A stretch of DNA of 64,000 nucleotides from Paraphaeosphaeria minitans (lineage: Eukaryota; Ascomycota; Dothideomycetes; Pleosporales; Didymosphaeriaceae), in the NCBI GenBank assembly GCA_015832175.1, contig WJXW01000002.1, positions 1,550,001 to 1,614,000 of the forward strand, written 5' to 3'. The stretch's first letter is position 1. Each line of letters starts with the position of its first letter. Below are positions 20,447 through 31,349 of this stretch, piece after piece. The notes beneath the pieces are model-generated. The model worked only from the letters and a program-made list of their open reading frames with translations. It was not told the DNA's origin and ran no database searches. The translations under genes were made by a program, and so were the position numbers.

Positions 20447-22559
20447 TTAAAAGTTCATAAGATCTACACCATGTTAGCAATGCTCTCCTCCTGCGCGATG
20501 CGAGATATAACTTACCTCGTCCAAAAATCGCCCGTTTTGTCCAGTCCATCGCTAGCAAAAACCTTGTCCTGAAACTCACGCTCTGCGCAAAGTATACACC
20601 TCTCCACAGATACACAGCCAGTAGGCCTCCGCTCCATCCGTAACCGTTGATGTCGAAGATCGCGGCATTGCCAATGTACGCCAAACTACCAAGATGCTTG
20701 TACTCAAAGGCCTTATACACGGCCTCATCGAGGTCGCCATAGTCCATCTCGTTAAGCTGCATGCCGGGCGCCGCCTGTGCAATCTTATTGAACTTGCGAC
20801 CGAGGTACTGGCCCTGCTGATGGGCGCGCTGGGCAGTTGCCGGCAAGGAGGTGAGCTTGTTGTCGATCTGCGTGAGGAGCTCTCTAAGCTCGCCGAAATC
20901 GAGTGTGCCACTGGAGTCCTTGTCGTACTCGGCGAAGAGCTTATCGAGGCGGCGGAGGTGGTCTGCGGCCTGAGGGAAGCGCTGGCGGACGCGCTTGCCA
21001 ATGCTGCACCAGTCGCTGTATGACATGTGTAGCTTCTCCGGGTCCTTACCCTTCTCCCAGGCGGTTGTACGTACGAAGCTGATGATGTTATCACTGACGT
21101 TGTTTTGGACGGTTGCGCAGTCGCCAACGGCATATACGTCACCCAAGGGAGCGCCGACTAGACGGAGATGCGGGTCGGTCTCGAGAGCATGCTTATTGTT
21201 CTGTCCTTCGAGCTTGCTAGCCAGCTTCTTGCAGAAGTCGGTTTGGGCAACACCAGTGGACCAGAGGCAGAAGCCCATGGGGATCTCCTTGGTGATGACC
21301 TTACCGTTTTCGTCCTTTTGTGAATAGGTGATTTTGTCGGAGAACACCTCTTTGACGCGAGAATTTGTCTGCACATCTACCGAATCGTGGGAGAAGCGCT
21401 TCTCGGCATACTCAGATAGAGCGGCTTCGTAGGTGTTTAGGATGTGGCTGCGAGACTGGATGACGTGGACGGAAATCTCGTTGCGCAAAATCCGGGGGAA
21501 GTACTTGCAAAGATCCTCGTTGAGCATGTCGAACAGCTCAGCAGCGAACTCAACTCCAGTAGGCCCTCCACCACAAACCACGAACGACAGGAGGCGCCTT
21601 CGCTCCTCGTCAGTCGTTGTTGGTAGGCAAGCGTTCTCCAAGTTTTGAATAACCCGGTTTCGGATCAGGCGAGCGTCGTTGAGGTCCTTGAGGAAATGGC
21701 AGTGTTCGAGACCCGTGACGCCGTGAGGGTTGGTGACGGAGCCTACACCTACAACAAGCTTGTCGTATGGGACATAAAAATGATGTTTCTTCCCATCGGC
21801 CCCGGTCGAAGACACCTCTATAAGTTTTTCTGAAAACTCCACGTCCTCGGCCATGCACTTCAGGAAGTGGCCATGCACGCTCTTTACAATCTTCCGCACA
21901 GGCTCGACCAGTGACCGCAACTCGAGCGTGCCCACGGTGGCGGAGGGCAGCATAGGAGTGAACAGGAAGTGATTCGACGGCGATATGACAGTTACGTGGT
22001 AGTCGTTGGGGTTCAGCTGCTTCAGGACAGCCACACTGCCCCAACCGGTACCCAACACGACCAGCCTCGGCTTGTGCTTGTTCGGCTTCATGTCGGGCTC
22101 ATCATCGTCGACGAAGTATTCGACAATGGGAAGGTTCTTTGGTCCGCCTCTTCTCGGGGTCAGAGCGAGCTCTGACACGGGGAGGTCGTACGTCTCCGAC
22201 TCGTCCTTGTATGTGGACGCGTCGTAGACGAACAATGCGACCACGAGCGTGCCGCTCATAGCGACGAACAACCCCAATGCCGCCGCTGATCTCCATGCGA
22301 ACCGGACTAGACGCGACTGCGGCGATGGAAGAGGCTTCGTGGATACGGATCGTAGTATGGGGGAGCGGTGCTGGTTCAGACGCGCTTTCTCGAGGTTCGC
22401 GGCAAGCTGCGGTCGCCTGCGGAATGTCGCGGGCCCGCCATTGCTGAATGGAGCTTTGATCTGAGGATTGATCGCTCCAGGAATACTTCGACATATTAAA
22501 GAGGCACGTGGAGACATGTGCGACGCTCGCGACAGAGCTCCAGCCTGCCGGGCGAGCAT
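20447..22559 (-). CDS. external alternative NADH dehydrogenase with EF-hand
   Basis: Type II, rotenone-insensitive NADH:ubiquinone oxidoreductase of the mitochondrial inner membrane, facing the intermembrane space (NDE/NDI family). Exons 22559-20516 and 20463-20447 encode 686 aa. The last 52-nt intron starts GTAAGT, and splicing restores the family C-terminus FGRDLMNF; without it the frame reads into non-family sequence. In order: an Arg/Ser-rich presequence (1-90), a membrane segment near 90-112, FAD site VLGTGWGSVAVLK near 168-180, ADP-binding VVCGGGPTGVEFAAEL near 330, and a calcium EF-hand loop DKDSSGTLDFGE near 525. The membrane-associated tail has GSLAYIGNAA. The EF-hand points to the calcium-responsive external NADPH/NADH form. 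No catalytic residue is missing. Confidence 0.93.
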
Positions 22560-22946
22560 AGCTCAAGGTAGCGACGGACTTGCGGTTGCGGCGATAAAAA
22601 GGCCACCTTTGCTGTCAATTGGGGGATTCGATGCAGACTTGGATACAGGGTCTCTTTTAGGGCATGCAGAACGAACGAAAGAGTGGTGGTAGGAAGGCCT
22701 GTCGGGTTGGTTGGAAGCGGGAGCGATTATTTACAATGAGTGACGTAGTGACCCGGCGAGCCGCGCCAGGGACCCACTACCTACCGTAGCTCTCTCGATC
22801 CACACCATCAACGATTGATGCTCATTTCTACGAGCATGCGCTAGAAGTTCGTGCTGAAAGATAGAATGACTGGTATAGTAGTAATAGTACACGCACGCTC
22901 CATCTATGCCGCGTATGCTCATCCATATGTTCCAAATGTACAGCCC
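22560..22946. promoter_or_regulatory. upstream region of the NADH dehydrogenase gene
   Basis: 387 bp between the dehydrogenase ATG and the MDV1 stop, both genes on the minus strand. It contains CTACCTACCGTAG at 22777-22789 and little else. Confidence 0.4.
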
Positions 22947-25262
22947 TCAACACGACCAGACTCCGACAGTGCCGTTCTTGCGACCTTCGACCATGTAACC
23001 CTCCTTTATTCGTACATGTTCAATTACGGACAAGCTATGAGCGTCCCCGTCCGCACCAACGCCAGGGCCGCAGCTCCAGTGGCGACCGTCGATCTTGTCG
23101 TACACCTTGACAACTTCCTCACCGGCAGCCGTGACAATGCGGCGTGCATCGAACATCATACTGGTCACGGGATGGTCGTATGCATATGCATCGTGTATCG
23201 AACCTGTTCGAAGATCCCAAATCTAACATCGTTAGCACAAAATTTAAGATAAGGCTGGACAGAACTTACCCTTATGCTCCTGTCCGCACTACCGGTGATG
23301 AGGTGCACATCATCAAACTGTAGCGCGGTAACTGGGCCTGTGTGGCCGATCAGACTGCGATGCACTTGGCCACTTCGAAGATCCCATAGTCGTACCATGC
23401 CATCAGCAGTACCGCATGCCAGAGCTGCATCGAAAACTTGCACAGCACCAACGAAGTCGGCGTTTGTATTAGTGGCCCTTCCAGTTTGTCGCCATTGTCC
23501 GCTGCTTGTAGTGGTCGTTGCGTCGGCTTGCGCAGCGGCCCATAAAACATCTAGAGTCTGCACGCAACGTCCCTTGACCAGATCCCACTGCCTCAGGGTC
23601 TTATCTGCCGACCCAGACACAAGCGTGTCTCCTCGAAAATGCAACGCGGTTACCTCATCAACGTGGGATTCGAGCGAGAACAGCGGTACATCTTGCATGA
23701 TGGTGGCCGGTGGCGGGGGAGGCGCGTCTTCTGCATTTCCAAATCCAAGTCCATCGTCTTCTTCGTCTTCACCGTCCTTGTTTATCCGATTGTCTTGGGG
23801 CGCGTATTCGGCTTTGCTCAAATCCCATAAACGTATGCTGGCATCCATAGAACCGGTCGCAACAATGTTGTCTTCCACCTGCAAGCAGCGCACCGATGAC
23901 AAATGACCCTCGAGCATTCCTATGCAGCGACCAGCGTTCAGGTCCCAAACTCGCACAGTGTCATCCAAAGCTGCCGTTACCAACGTGCCCCAAGGAGCGT
24001 CGAAATCCAACGCAGTTATAACGTCCTGGTGCGCGGGTAACTCCTTGATTTTTGAGCCTGGCTCCAGGTGCTCATGCAGAATCGGCATCGATATGCGGCG
24101 TGTAACCCTCTTGCGCTTGCTCTTCGGCGAAGGAATCTTCTGGTAAATGGACTCGGACATGAAGTCATCTCCAGCTTCTGCAACTTCTTCTGCATTCGCG
24201 CCAGTTGTTGGAGTATTGGGAGACTTCGGTGCCAAAGCCGCGGCATCATCCAGCTCTTCTTGCAAATCTTCGATTCGGTTGTCCACGTCCAACAGGTCGT
24301 GCTCAATCTCCGCCTCTTCCATCTCGATGCCTGCTAGCCTGTCTAGCACGATCTTGCGCATCGTGTTCAAGTTTGCAATCTTGTTGTCGATCTCGTGAAT
24401 CTCCGCCGCGCACATGTGCTTTCTCACGCCCATCATCTCCAGCTTGTGTCCCATGCTGTGCTTCTGGTTCTTGAGCTTGCGCATAGACGGCGGCAAGTTT
24501 ACTTCCTCGTCTTCCTCGACTGCCGCGCCGATAAGCCTCTGCCCCTTTGAGTTGTGCTTGCCATGCTTCTTGCCGATTGGATCCTTTTCCTCGGGCAGGG
24601 AGGCTTGAAAGCCTTGGAACAGCGAGTATGAGCTGTTGTCCTCGGGTATGTTCGCGAGCAGTTCGTCGGGGAGAAATGTAAGGGCGCGATGCTGGATCTC
24701 GGGGACAGATATTCTGGAACGCACGAGCTCTCGTGGGGTCGTCTGGGCGAAGGAGAACACGGAGCGTTGCAACATCGGCCGACGAAGTTCCTTGTGGAGC
24801 TCTCCCAATGCGTTCTGGTAGTGTTGGCTGACACCTTCTGCGCCGATCAAGCTGCCCGCGGTCGCGGTGACCTTCCTGCCAAATGCTTGCAAGTGGCGGG
24901 TCTGTGGTAAATCAGTAACCGCAAAGTGTAGATGCAGCTATGTTTGATCGTACGTCTGGCAGATTGTCCATCAAGCTGGCATCAGAGTCGTAGTCCATGT
25001 CCTCCTGCGGCCGCAGCGGACGCGGGCTCGTAGACCTGCCGCGTGACGGCGAGCCATTGCCTCGCGAGGCCATCGAGGCACGTGAAAAGGGAGAAGGAGC
25101 GAGTGGATGGGCAGCGTCTCGTGCCTCCTTTATGAGCGCATTGTAGTCGTGATGCAGAAAGCGATCGAAGGGTATTTGGGGCGGCGCAATGAGCGGGGCG
25201 CGTCGTAACTCAATGTGTTTGGTGTTGCGTGAAGCTCTACGCTCTAGTCCAGACTCCACCAC
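22947..25262 (-). CDS. MDV1: mitochondrial division protein MDV1/CAF4-like
   Basis: Adaptor that links the dynamin Dnm1 to Fis1 on the mitochondrial outer membrane during fission. Exons 25262-24954, 24901-23270 and 23222-22947 (introns 52 and 47 nt) give 738 aa. The N-terminal exon ends with [10 protein letters not shown] and continues [16 protein letters not shown], the family's Fis1-binding helical region. A coiled coil follows ([24 protein letters not shown]). The C-terminal half is a seven-bladed WD40 propeller: [39 protein letters not shown], then VVKVYD and GTVGVWSC. An acidic and proline loop ([19 protein letters not shown]) interrupts blade 2-3. The ATG at 25262 is the first in frame; a start at an internal Met (MASRGNG) is possible. 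Confidence 0.9.
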
Positions 25263-25450
25263 TCAGCAAGGCCAGGTGCCAGACGCGCATGACGCACGTT
25301 CCTCGCAACTTGCTCCGCACTGCCGCCGGAATCGGTGCTGCGTCTGCGCTGCTCCTCCTCAGCAACAATGACTCCCTCCACCAAGACACCCACGAGTCTT
25401 ACGTGCGCTCCTGTACAGGATAACCAGAACGGCTGAACCGCTGCGGCACT
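25263..25450. promoter_or_regulatory. 188-bp bidirectional promoter
   Basis: Only 188 bp separate the divergent start codons of the MDV1-like gene and chorismate mutase, so the two genes must share promoter DNA. No obvious TATA box is seen. Confidence 0.5.
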
Positions 25451-26357
25451 ATGGAAGGAGTAATCGACTCATGGGATGCCAAACAGGCGCTGGATTTGGC
25501 CAACATCCGCTTTCAGCTCATGTATGTTACCCCGGCATGCGCAACGCATACACAACCTATGCACCAGGCCGTAATTCTTTCGCCCTCTGCATGTATAGCA
25601 CGTGGTCGCCTGGAAGCTCACAGTCCACAGCCGCCTCGAAGACACAATCATTTTCCACCTCATCGAGCGCGTGCAATTTCCGCTGAACAAAACCATATAC
25701 ATGCCCGGCGGCGTCGCAATACCCGATACCGACCTTTCGCTCTTTGACTGGATGCTGCGTGAGCAGGAGCGTCTACAATCCCTCGTGCGCCGCTACCAAT
25801 CGCCCGACGAATACCCATTCTTCCCAGAGGCGCTCCAAGAACCCATCCTCAAGCCTCTCAACTACCCCAGCATCCTACACGACAACGACGTCAATGTCAA
25901 CGACAAGCTGAAGCAAAGCTACATCGAGCACATCCTTCCCGCAGCGTGCCGGCAGTCCGACCGCGGCGACCGAGGAGAGAGCCAAGAGAACTACGGTTCT
26001 GCTGCGACCTGCGATGTGATGGTGATCCAGGCCCTGTCGAGACGCATACATTTCGGCAAGTTCGTGGCGGAAGCCAAGTTCGTGAAAGACCCGGAAAGCT
26101 TTGTGAAGCTCATCAAGGCTGGGGATACCAAGGGTATCGACGAGGCTATTACCGTGGCAGCGGTAGAGGAGAAGGTGTTGGAGAGATTAAGGCTGAAGGC
26201 GGCGACGTATGGCACCGAGCCTGATTCATCTAGTTCTCCTGCCAAGGTCAACGCAGACGCGGTGAAGGCCATGTACAAGGACTGGGTGATACCGCTGACT
26301 AAAGAGGTTGAGGTCGACTACTTGATGCAACGATTGAAGGGAACGAAATGGGAATAA
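25451..26357 (+). CDS. ARO7: chorismate mutase
   Basis: Converts chorismate to prephenate, the entry step of phenylalanine and tyrosine synthesis, in the cytosol. Exons 25451-25521 and 25631-26357, joined across a 109-nt intron starting GTATGT, encode 265 aa, typical for the all-helical fungal AroQ class. Splicing restores the helix-1 signature [20 protein letters not shown] split over the junction. Further family blocks are [57 protein letters not shown] and FVAEAKF. The C-terminal part ends with [20 protein letters not shown], which contributes to the active site and dimer. The Arg-rich regulatory loop is present, so tryptophan activation and tyrosine inhibition are likely from family knowledge. 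Confidence 0.95.
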
Positions 26358-26871
26358 GGGCATGCCGTACACAGAATGACTCTACAGGGTTATCCTGGGG
26401 TCATTTCCAGCGTGTAGACATGATTTCTTCGACCAATACCTGGGCTTGCGATTCGTACAGAGTAGTACCTCAACCAGTAGACCAGCGTGTCAAGCGAGGA
26501 AGCAGAGTACTCCTGTCACTTGCTGCTCCCACAAATGAAAGTAGAGATATCATTAGACCGAACTCTACATCTATAGAGAGAAAATGAACAATCTGGATTG
26601 TACAAATGAGATAACAATGTAGGGATGTCCACATCAGACGACCACCCCTCCAAACCAGCCATACGTACACGGCCAGAAGCTGGCACGCCCTAAGGCACCA
26701 GCGAAACCTTCCTTCCCCCCATCGTACGAACTCTGCGCCGTTGAAACACCTCCCCGTTTGAACGCTGCAACCTGAAACCCCCCGACCACGGCCCCCACGT
26801 GACCACGCATCTCTATATCACCAACGCTAAGCCAGCACGCCCACCACATAGCCCTCCGCTCAACCGCCACA
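26358..26871. promoter_or_regulatory. intergenic region upstream of ALG3
   Basis: 514 bp between two plus-strand genes; it holds the presumed ALG3 promoter. The open frames in it are short and unsupported. Confidence 0.4.
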
Positions 26872-28274
26872 ATGGAGACCCTGCGAGACCTGGCGACGAA
26901 TCCCACTCACACGAATTGGATGTATCCGCTCCTCCTCGTCGCGGACGCCGCGCTGTGCGGGCTGATCATCGAATTCGTGCCGTGTAAGTGCCTTCGCGGC
27001 GGGACTCGGTATCTACCTACAGTCACGGTAGGTACCGAGCGACCACGTGTACCTACCCTTCTAACACGGACCCAACATGCAGACACGGAAATCGACTGGA
27101 AAGCGTACATGGAGCAGATAGCCATCTACAACAAGGGCGAACGGGACTACACGCTCATCGAGGGCGGCACGGGCCCGCTGGTGTATCCCGGCGCGCACGT
27201 CTTGATCTACCGCGTGCTGTACTGGCTCACCGACAAGGGGACCGACTTGCAGCTCGCGCAGTACGTCTTCGCGCTGGTCTACCTGCTCGCGCTGGCGGTG
27301 GTGCTGCAGTGCTACCGCAACGCCCAGGTCCCACCGTACGTGTTTCCGCTGCTGGTTCTGTCGAAGCGGCTGCACAGTATATTCGTGCTGCGGTGCTTCA
27401 ATGATTGCTTTGCGGTGCTGGGGCTGTTCGCCGCGATTTACTGCTACCAGACTCGGAACTGGCATCTGGGCAGCTTTTTCTACACCACCGGCTTGAATGT
27501 CAAGATGAGCTTGCTGCTGCCGCTGCCGGCGATGGGCATCATCTTTCTGCAGGCGCTGGGGTCGACCGAGGCTATCACGCAGGCTATGATCATCGTGCAG
27601 GTCACGGTATGTTTTGATCATTCACAGGAGGTGGAAAGGTATCGTGCTGATTCGTTGCTTAGATTGCATACGGCTACCCCTTCCGCAAAAGAGCGCCTTC
27701 CTACTTCGCCAGAGCCTTTGAACTAACCCGCCAGTTCCTCTACAAATGGACTGTCAACTGGCGTTTTGTCCCGGAATCTACCTTTCTCTCGAAGCCGTTT
27801 GCCCTTGGTCTGCTCGCGGCGCACGTGGGCCTCTTGTACTGGTTTGCCCGCACCATCTGGATGAAGCCCTCCAGACGCGGACCCCGCGCGTTCCTGCGTA
27901 TGATCTGGGACGAGCCTCGCGATCAGGATCAGATTGCCCGAAGGATCACGCCCAACTTCATCATGACGGCCATGCTTTCAGCCGTGGCTATCGGCATGCT
28001 CTGCGCTCGATCCCTGCACTACCAGTTCTATACCTATCTCGCATGGACGACGCCTTTCCTTCTGTGGAAAGCAGGTTTCCATCCAGTCGTACAGTATGCG
28101 TTATGGGGCGCGCAGGAGTGGGCTTGGAACGTGTATCCCAGCACGCCGCTGTCCTCGGCGACAGTAGTAGGCGTGCTCGCGACGACGGTCGTAGGCGTGT
28201 GGTGGGGCACTCGTGCCGAGTTCGAAGCCGTGGAGGCCGACGGCAAGCCTGCCGAGCATGCACACGCGGAGTAA
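26872..28274 (+). CDS. ALG3: dolichyl-P-Man:Man5GlcNAc2-PP-dolichol alpha-1,3-mannosyltransferase
   Basis: Adds the first luminal mannose to the lipid-linked oligosaccharide in the ER, the step from Man5 to Man6. Exons 26872-26983, 27083-27606 and 27663-28274 (introns 99 and 56 nt, GTAAGT and GTATGT donors) encode 415 aa. Recognisable family blocks are [12 protein letters not shown] at the first junction, [57 protein letters not shown] and [15 protein letters not shown]. The EID motif in the first luminal loop is the conserved acidic site of this GT58 family. About ten hydrophobic helices are present. The C-terminus lacks a clear KKxx signal. The first intron contains several TACCTAC/GTAGGTA motifs. 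Its stop lies 13 bp from the stop of the convergent neighbour. Confidence 0.94.
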
Positions 28275-28287
28275 TGGTGCACTCGCT

Positions 28288-28779
28288 TTACTCCTCATCC
28301 TCCGAATCCGACGGCGGCAGCTTTCCCACTGTGGACTCTTCCTCGTCACTGTCCTCGCCGTACGACGACTTCTTCGCGAACTCCTTCGGCCTGTGCTGTA
28401 TTAACAAAACTGTACCTTTCCGCACCATATACCCGCGTTTCTTAGCATAGCGAAGTGTGTAGACATACCAATATCCCATTTTCCTCCAGGCTTTCTCGTC
28501 ACGCACCACGTTTACGATTTCCCCGTCGATCTTGTTGTCTCTATCCGCGAGTGTCTGTGCATCTACGAGGACATAGCTGCCGCGCTTGATCCATATTGTA
28601 GACCGGAACTTGGGCTCGAGCTCGACGAGGACGGGCTTGCGATTAGGCAGCTGGGCGTTGTAGAGGTTGTTGCCGGCGCCTGTGGTGATGCGCGCAATCA
28701 CTTGCGTGGCAGTGAGGGTGTCGGGGGGTGTGAGGGTCTCTTCAACCGTGGCATGAAGCTGGCGCTTTGGGCGAGGCAT
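28288..28779 (-). CDS. EIF1AD-like S1/eIF1A-domain RNA-binding protein
   Basis: Exons 28779-28469 and 28390-28288 encode 137 aa. The 78-nt intron (GTATGT...CACAG) is a multiple of three and open in frame, so an unspliced reading exists. Only splicing restores the conserved junction GYWPKEFAKKSSYGED. The protein has an eIF1A-like OB fold: ATQVIARITTGAGNNLYNAQ, RKPVLVELEPKFRSTIWIKR and GSYVLVDAQ. The acidic tail EEESTVGKLPPSDSEDEE follows. Relatives (human EIF1AD/haponin, fungal eIF1A-domain proteins) are nuclear and act in late small-subunit ribosome maturation. The other choice, eIF1A itself, is excluded by the short tail and the missing N-terminal basic region. Confidence 0.9.
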   Translation of the reverse strand: MPRPKRQLHATVEETLTPPDTLTATQVIARITTGAGNNLYNAQLPNRKPVLVELEPKFRSTIWIKRGSYVLVDAQTLADRDNKIDGEIVNVVRDEKAWRKMGYWYVYTLRYAKKRGYMVRKGTVLLIQHRPKEFAKKSSYGEDSDEEESTVGKLPPSDSEDEE

Positions 28780-28932
28780 CGTGAAGACTTGGGGATGGTG
28801 TCGTGAGGACCGAGATGTTTTTGGAGGGGTTCGCTACGGCCAGCGATGGTGGGGGAAGGTGCTGCCGAGACTGGCTCGCTTACGGTTGCCGCAAGTTGCT
28901 AAGCGAAATGGCTGGTGATGGCGCCATCACTT

Positions 28933-29493
28933 TCACCCCAGAATCCATAACGTTGCGAATTGCCGAATCGGGAAGTTCGTGCAAGGCGACGGGAAGGATG
29001 AGGCTGTCTGTCTGGGTCTCACACAATGGCTAGTTATGAATATGAATGGTATCCAAATTCCGAGCAACTCTTCCCACATTCGCTCGAGCGGGGTACCGTA
29101 GCCTTCCCCCAACAGATACAGCTCGACATAACACCGTCTTCCAAGGTTTTGCACCCAGGACATGGCCTCAGTATCGGAGATGGAGTCCCGGTCGCCGACC
29201 CGTGAAACAGCCCAGAGCATGGCTCTATGAGCTTCGGATGTACCCACTACCAGCAGCTCCTCCATCAACTCTTCGCCCACATGCCCATCTTTGCCCCACT
29301 CGCCGAAGAACTGGGAAGAGGACGGTTGTGCTTGGGCCGGCGGTTCCAGAGAGCTGGGACGAAGGAAGCGTGAAGGGATTGAGGTTGAGGGGTGGTGGGG
29401 AGGTGGATTTTGGGTGGGATGAGAACGGTTAGTGGATGTAGTTGAGGGGAGGGCGGAGGGGGTGAGGTTTGTCGATAGAGACGGGAGGGGCAC
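28933..29493 (-). CDS. hypothetical protein, 186 aa
   Basis: An intronless frame between two real minus-strand genes. The first 60 residues are Pro/Ser/Thr-rich. Then comes a helical, acidic, protein-like segment: [38 protein letters not shown] and [20 protein letters not shown]. The last 30 residues look less protein-like, so a 3' intron or a different end is possible. No family recognised and no signal peptide. Real coding status is likely from the regular amphipathic helices, but unproven. Confidence 0.42.
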   Translation of the reverse strand: MPLPSLSTNLTPSALPSTTSTNRSHPTQNPPPHHPSTSIPSRFLRPSSLEPPAQAQPSSSQFFGEWGKDGHVGEELMEELLVVGTSEAHRAMLWAVSRVGDRDSISDTEAMSWVQNLGRRCYVELYLLGEGYGTPLERMWEELLGIWIPFIFITSHCVRPRQTASSFPSPCTNFPIRQFATLWILG

Positions 29494-29709
29494 GCTCTGA
29501 CTTTGATATATTGACCGCTGGGTTCCGCTCTCGGCTTTACGCCTTCCGTGCCGCTTGCTCTTTCCTCAAGCTGTCATTCTTGATGGTGACACCTCCCGTC
29601 AATGCGGGTTTCTGTCCACAACTGCCACTTCGGAGCAGACTCATCTCAGCATTCCGGCTCCTCTGCATCGCACCCCGAGCTTTGGTCTGATCATGCACTC
29701 TTCTCCTCT

Positions 29710-30236
29710 TCAGCTTGCTTTCTTCTCGCCTTCCCCGCCTTCGTCCTCATCTTCCCCATGCATCGCCTCCGCAAACCCCATCCACTCTCTCATGCCCCTA
29801 ATAAATATATCCTGTCCCTCTTCAACCTGCCCACCATGCCCCCAGACCACAACCTCCTCGAATTCACCTATCTGCTCCGCGACCTTGACTTCCACGGTCT
29901 CCTGATCGTCCTCTTCATCATCATCGTCCACGGGCTGATTTCGGGTCTGGGGGAGGTTCTTGTCTGTTATTTGCAGGACGGCGCCGGTGTGTGTGCAGGG
30001 GAGAGCGAGGGGAGTGCCGTGGAGGTGGCGGCCACGGAAGTAGGCGTGGGGCGTTCCTGGGCGTGCTGTCAGTCATGGTGCAATGCCTATGTGATTAGGT
30101 AGCATTGCTTACCTTTGTCATCTACCTCAGGCTTCCAGTAGTGTGCTGTGTCGTTTACGGGCCCGTTGTGGTTGAGCCGGGCGGGGAGGAGGTTTGGGGT
30201 GCATTTCTTTGCGCTGGTTGATTGTATGGCTAGCAT
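29710..30236 (-). CDS. RNH203: ribonuclease H2 subunit C
   Basis: Accessory subunit of the trimeric RNase H2, which removes ribonucleotides from DNA and R-loops in the nucleus. Exons 30236-30113 and 30056-29710 (56-nt intron, GTAAGC donor) encode 156 aa, usual for the family. Family blocks are TPNLLPARLNHNGPV and YWKPEVDDKG at the junction, then TPHAYFRGRHLHGTPLALP and GAVLQITDKN. The acidic DDDDEEDDQE and the C-terminal VVVWGHGG follow, then EWMGFAEAMH. The acidic insert before the last strand is common in fungi. The upstream in-frame ATG at 30353 would add 39 residues without similarity, so the ATG at 30236 is preferred. Confidence 0.88.
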
Positions 30237-31349
30237 GGTGAAAGTTTTACGACGCAGGAGAATGATTGGTCGGCGATTAGTGGGATTGATCGTGGGTGTT
30301 ATCCGATGGTAGAGATGGTGTTGCACGTCGTCGAAGGTAGACGCGTCGCGCACGCGCGCTGCGCGCTTAGGGCTGATTCATCCTTCCGTTCCTGGACGCC
30401 GCGGCTCAACATCCTGACCAGACAGCAAAACCACCTCGAACTCTTGGTCACAATCCAGGAGACAACTTGCATCGCCGAGGGGGCAATAAGCTTTACGCTT
30501 CCCGTATCATCAGTGGGCCTGGGTCGTCCGAAACGAAACAAGCGGTCTGCCACCACGACTAGGTGCCTTCGGTTTTTGGTCGACAATGGGAGCTCCACGC
30601 AATTGCGGGACCAGCTCCTCACCAAGTCACAACTCGCGCGAAGGCAACAACTACCGTCGGCTACTGGCATCCGTGGATGAATGTCATCCGAGGCTCACCC
30701 ATGCATTCGTTCGCCTGAGGCTTGCATGACAGGATCAGATGCAGTACCTTGCGCAAGCTTCGCACCCTGCAGCAGAGCCCCTCGCTACCTGGCATGGCGC
30801 GTCGCTGCGGCGCCGCAGACTGACGAACTGCAGAGCTGGGTACGTCATGTATACACTTACCTACAACCAGCCGTTCAAAAGTATATGAACAGCTTTACCC
30901 CAGGACACATGCTGCAACGCTTTCGATCCAAAGTCAATATCTATGAATTAGCCGCCTTACAGTGCAGGCCATAGTGTACAAGCGCACGCGATCGTGACTC
31001 CATGATTCATCAAACGCTTAAAACGGCAAAGTACCTCCAACGTCCCTCGTCGATTCTGCACCTCAAACACCTGCCACACAAATCTTGCACGATGGCGCAA
31101 AGCCGTCGGCTTCGGCTCATCCGGACAGGGCCGAGAACAGACTTCATTGCCCCGTCTGAAGTGTCCATAATGGTCTGTTCTCAGCGCCCGATTCCTTTAT
31201 ACATGCGCATTCCTCGAATCGTCCTCTAGTCTACACGTTTGCACCAGGTTAGCCTCGACGCATTCGATCTTATCTTCTACGACTAGTGATACCCCGGCGG
31301 GCATTGTCTTTGCTATATCGAACCCTCCCGTCCACGAAAAGAGGTCAAA
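30237..31349. promoter_or_regulatory. divergent intergenic region
   Basis: About 1.1 kb between the RNase H2C and methyltransferase starts. Open frames on both strands overlap each other, as expected of non-coding GC-rich DNA; no gene is supported. Confidence 0.4.

Noticed and set aside
30299..30680. Overlapping frames on both strands of similar length.
   Set aside because: Neither shows conserved protein features; mutual shadows in GC-rich DNA.
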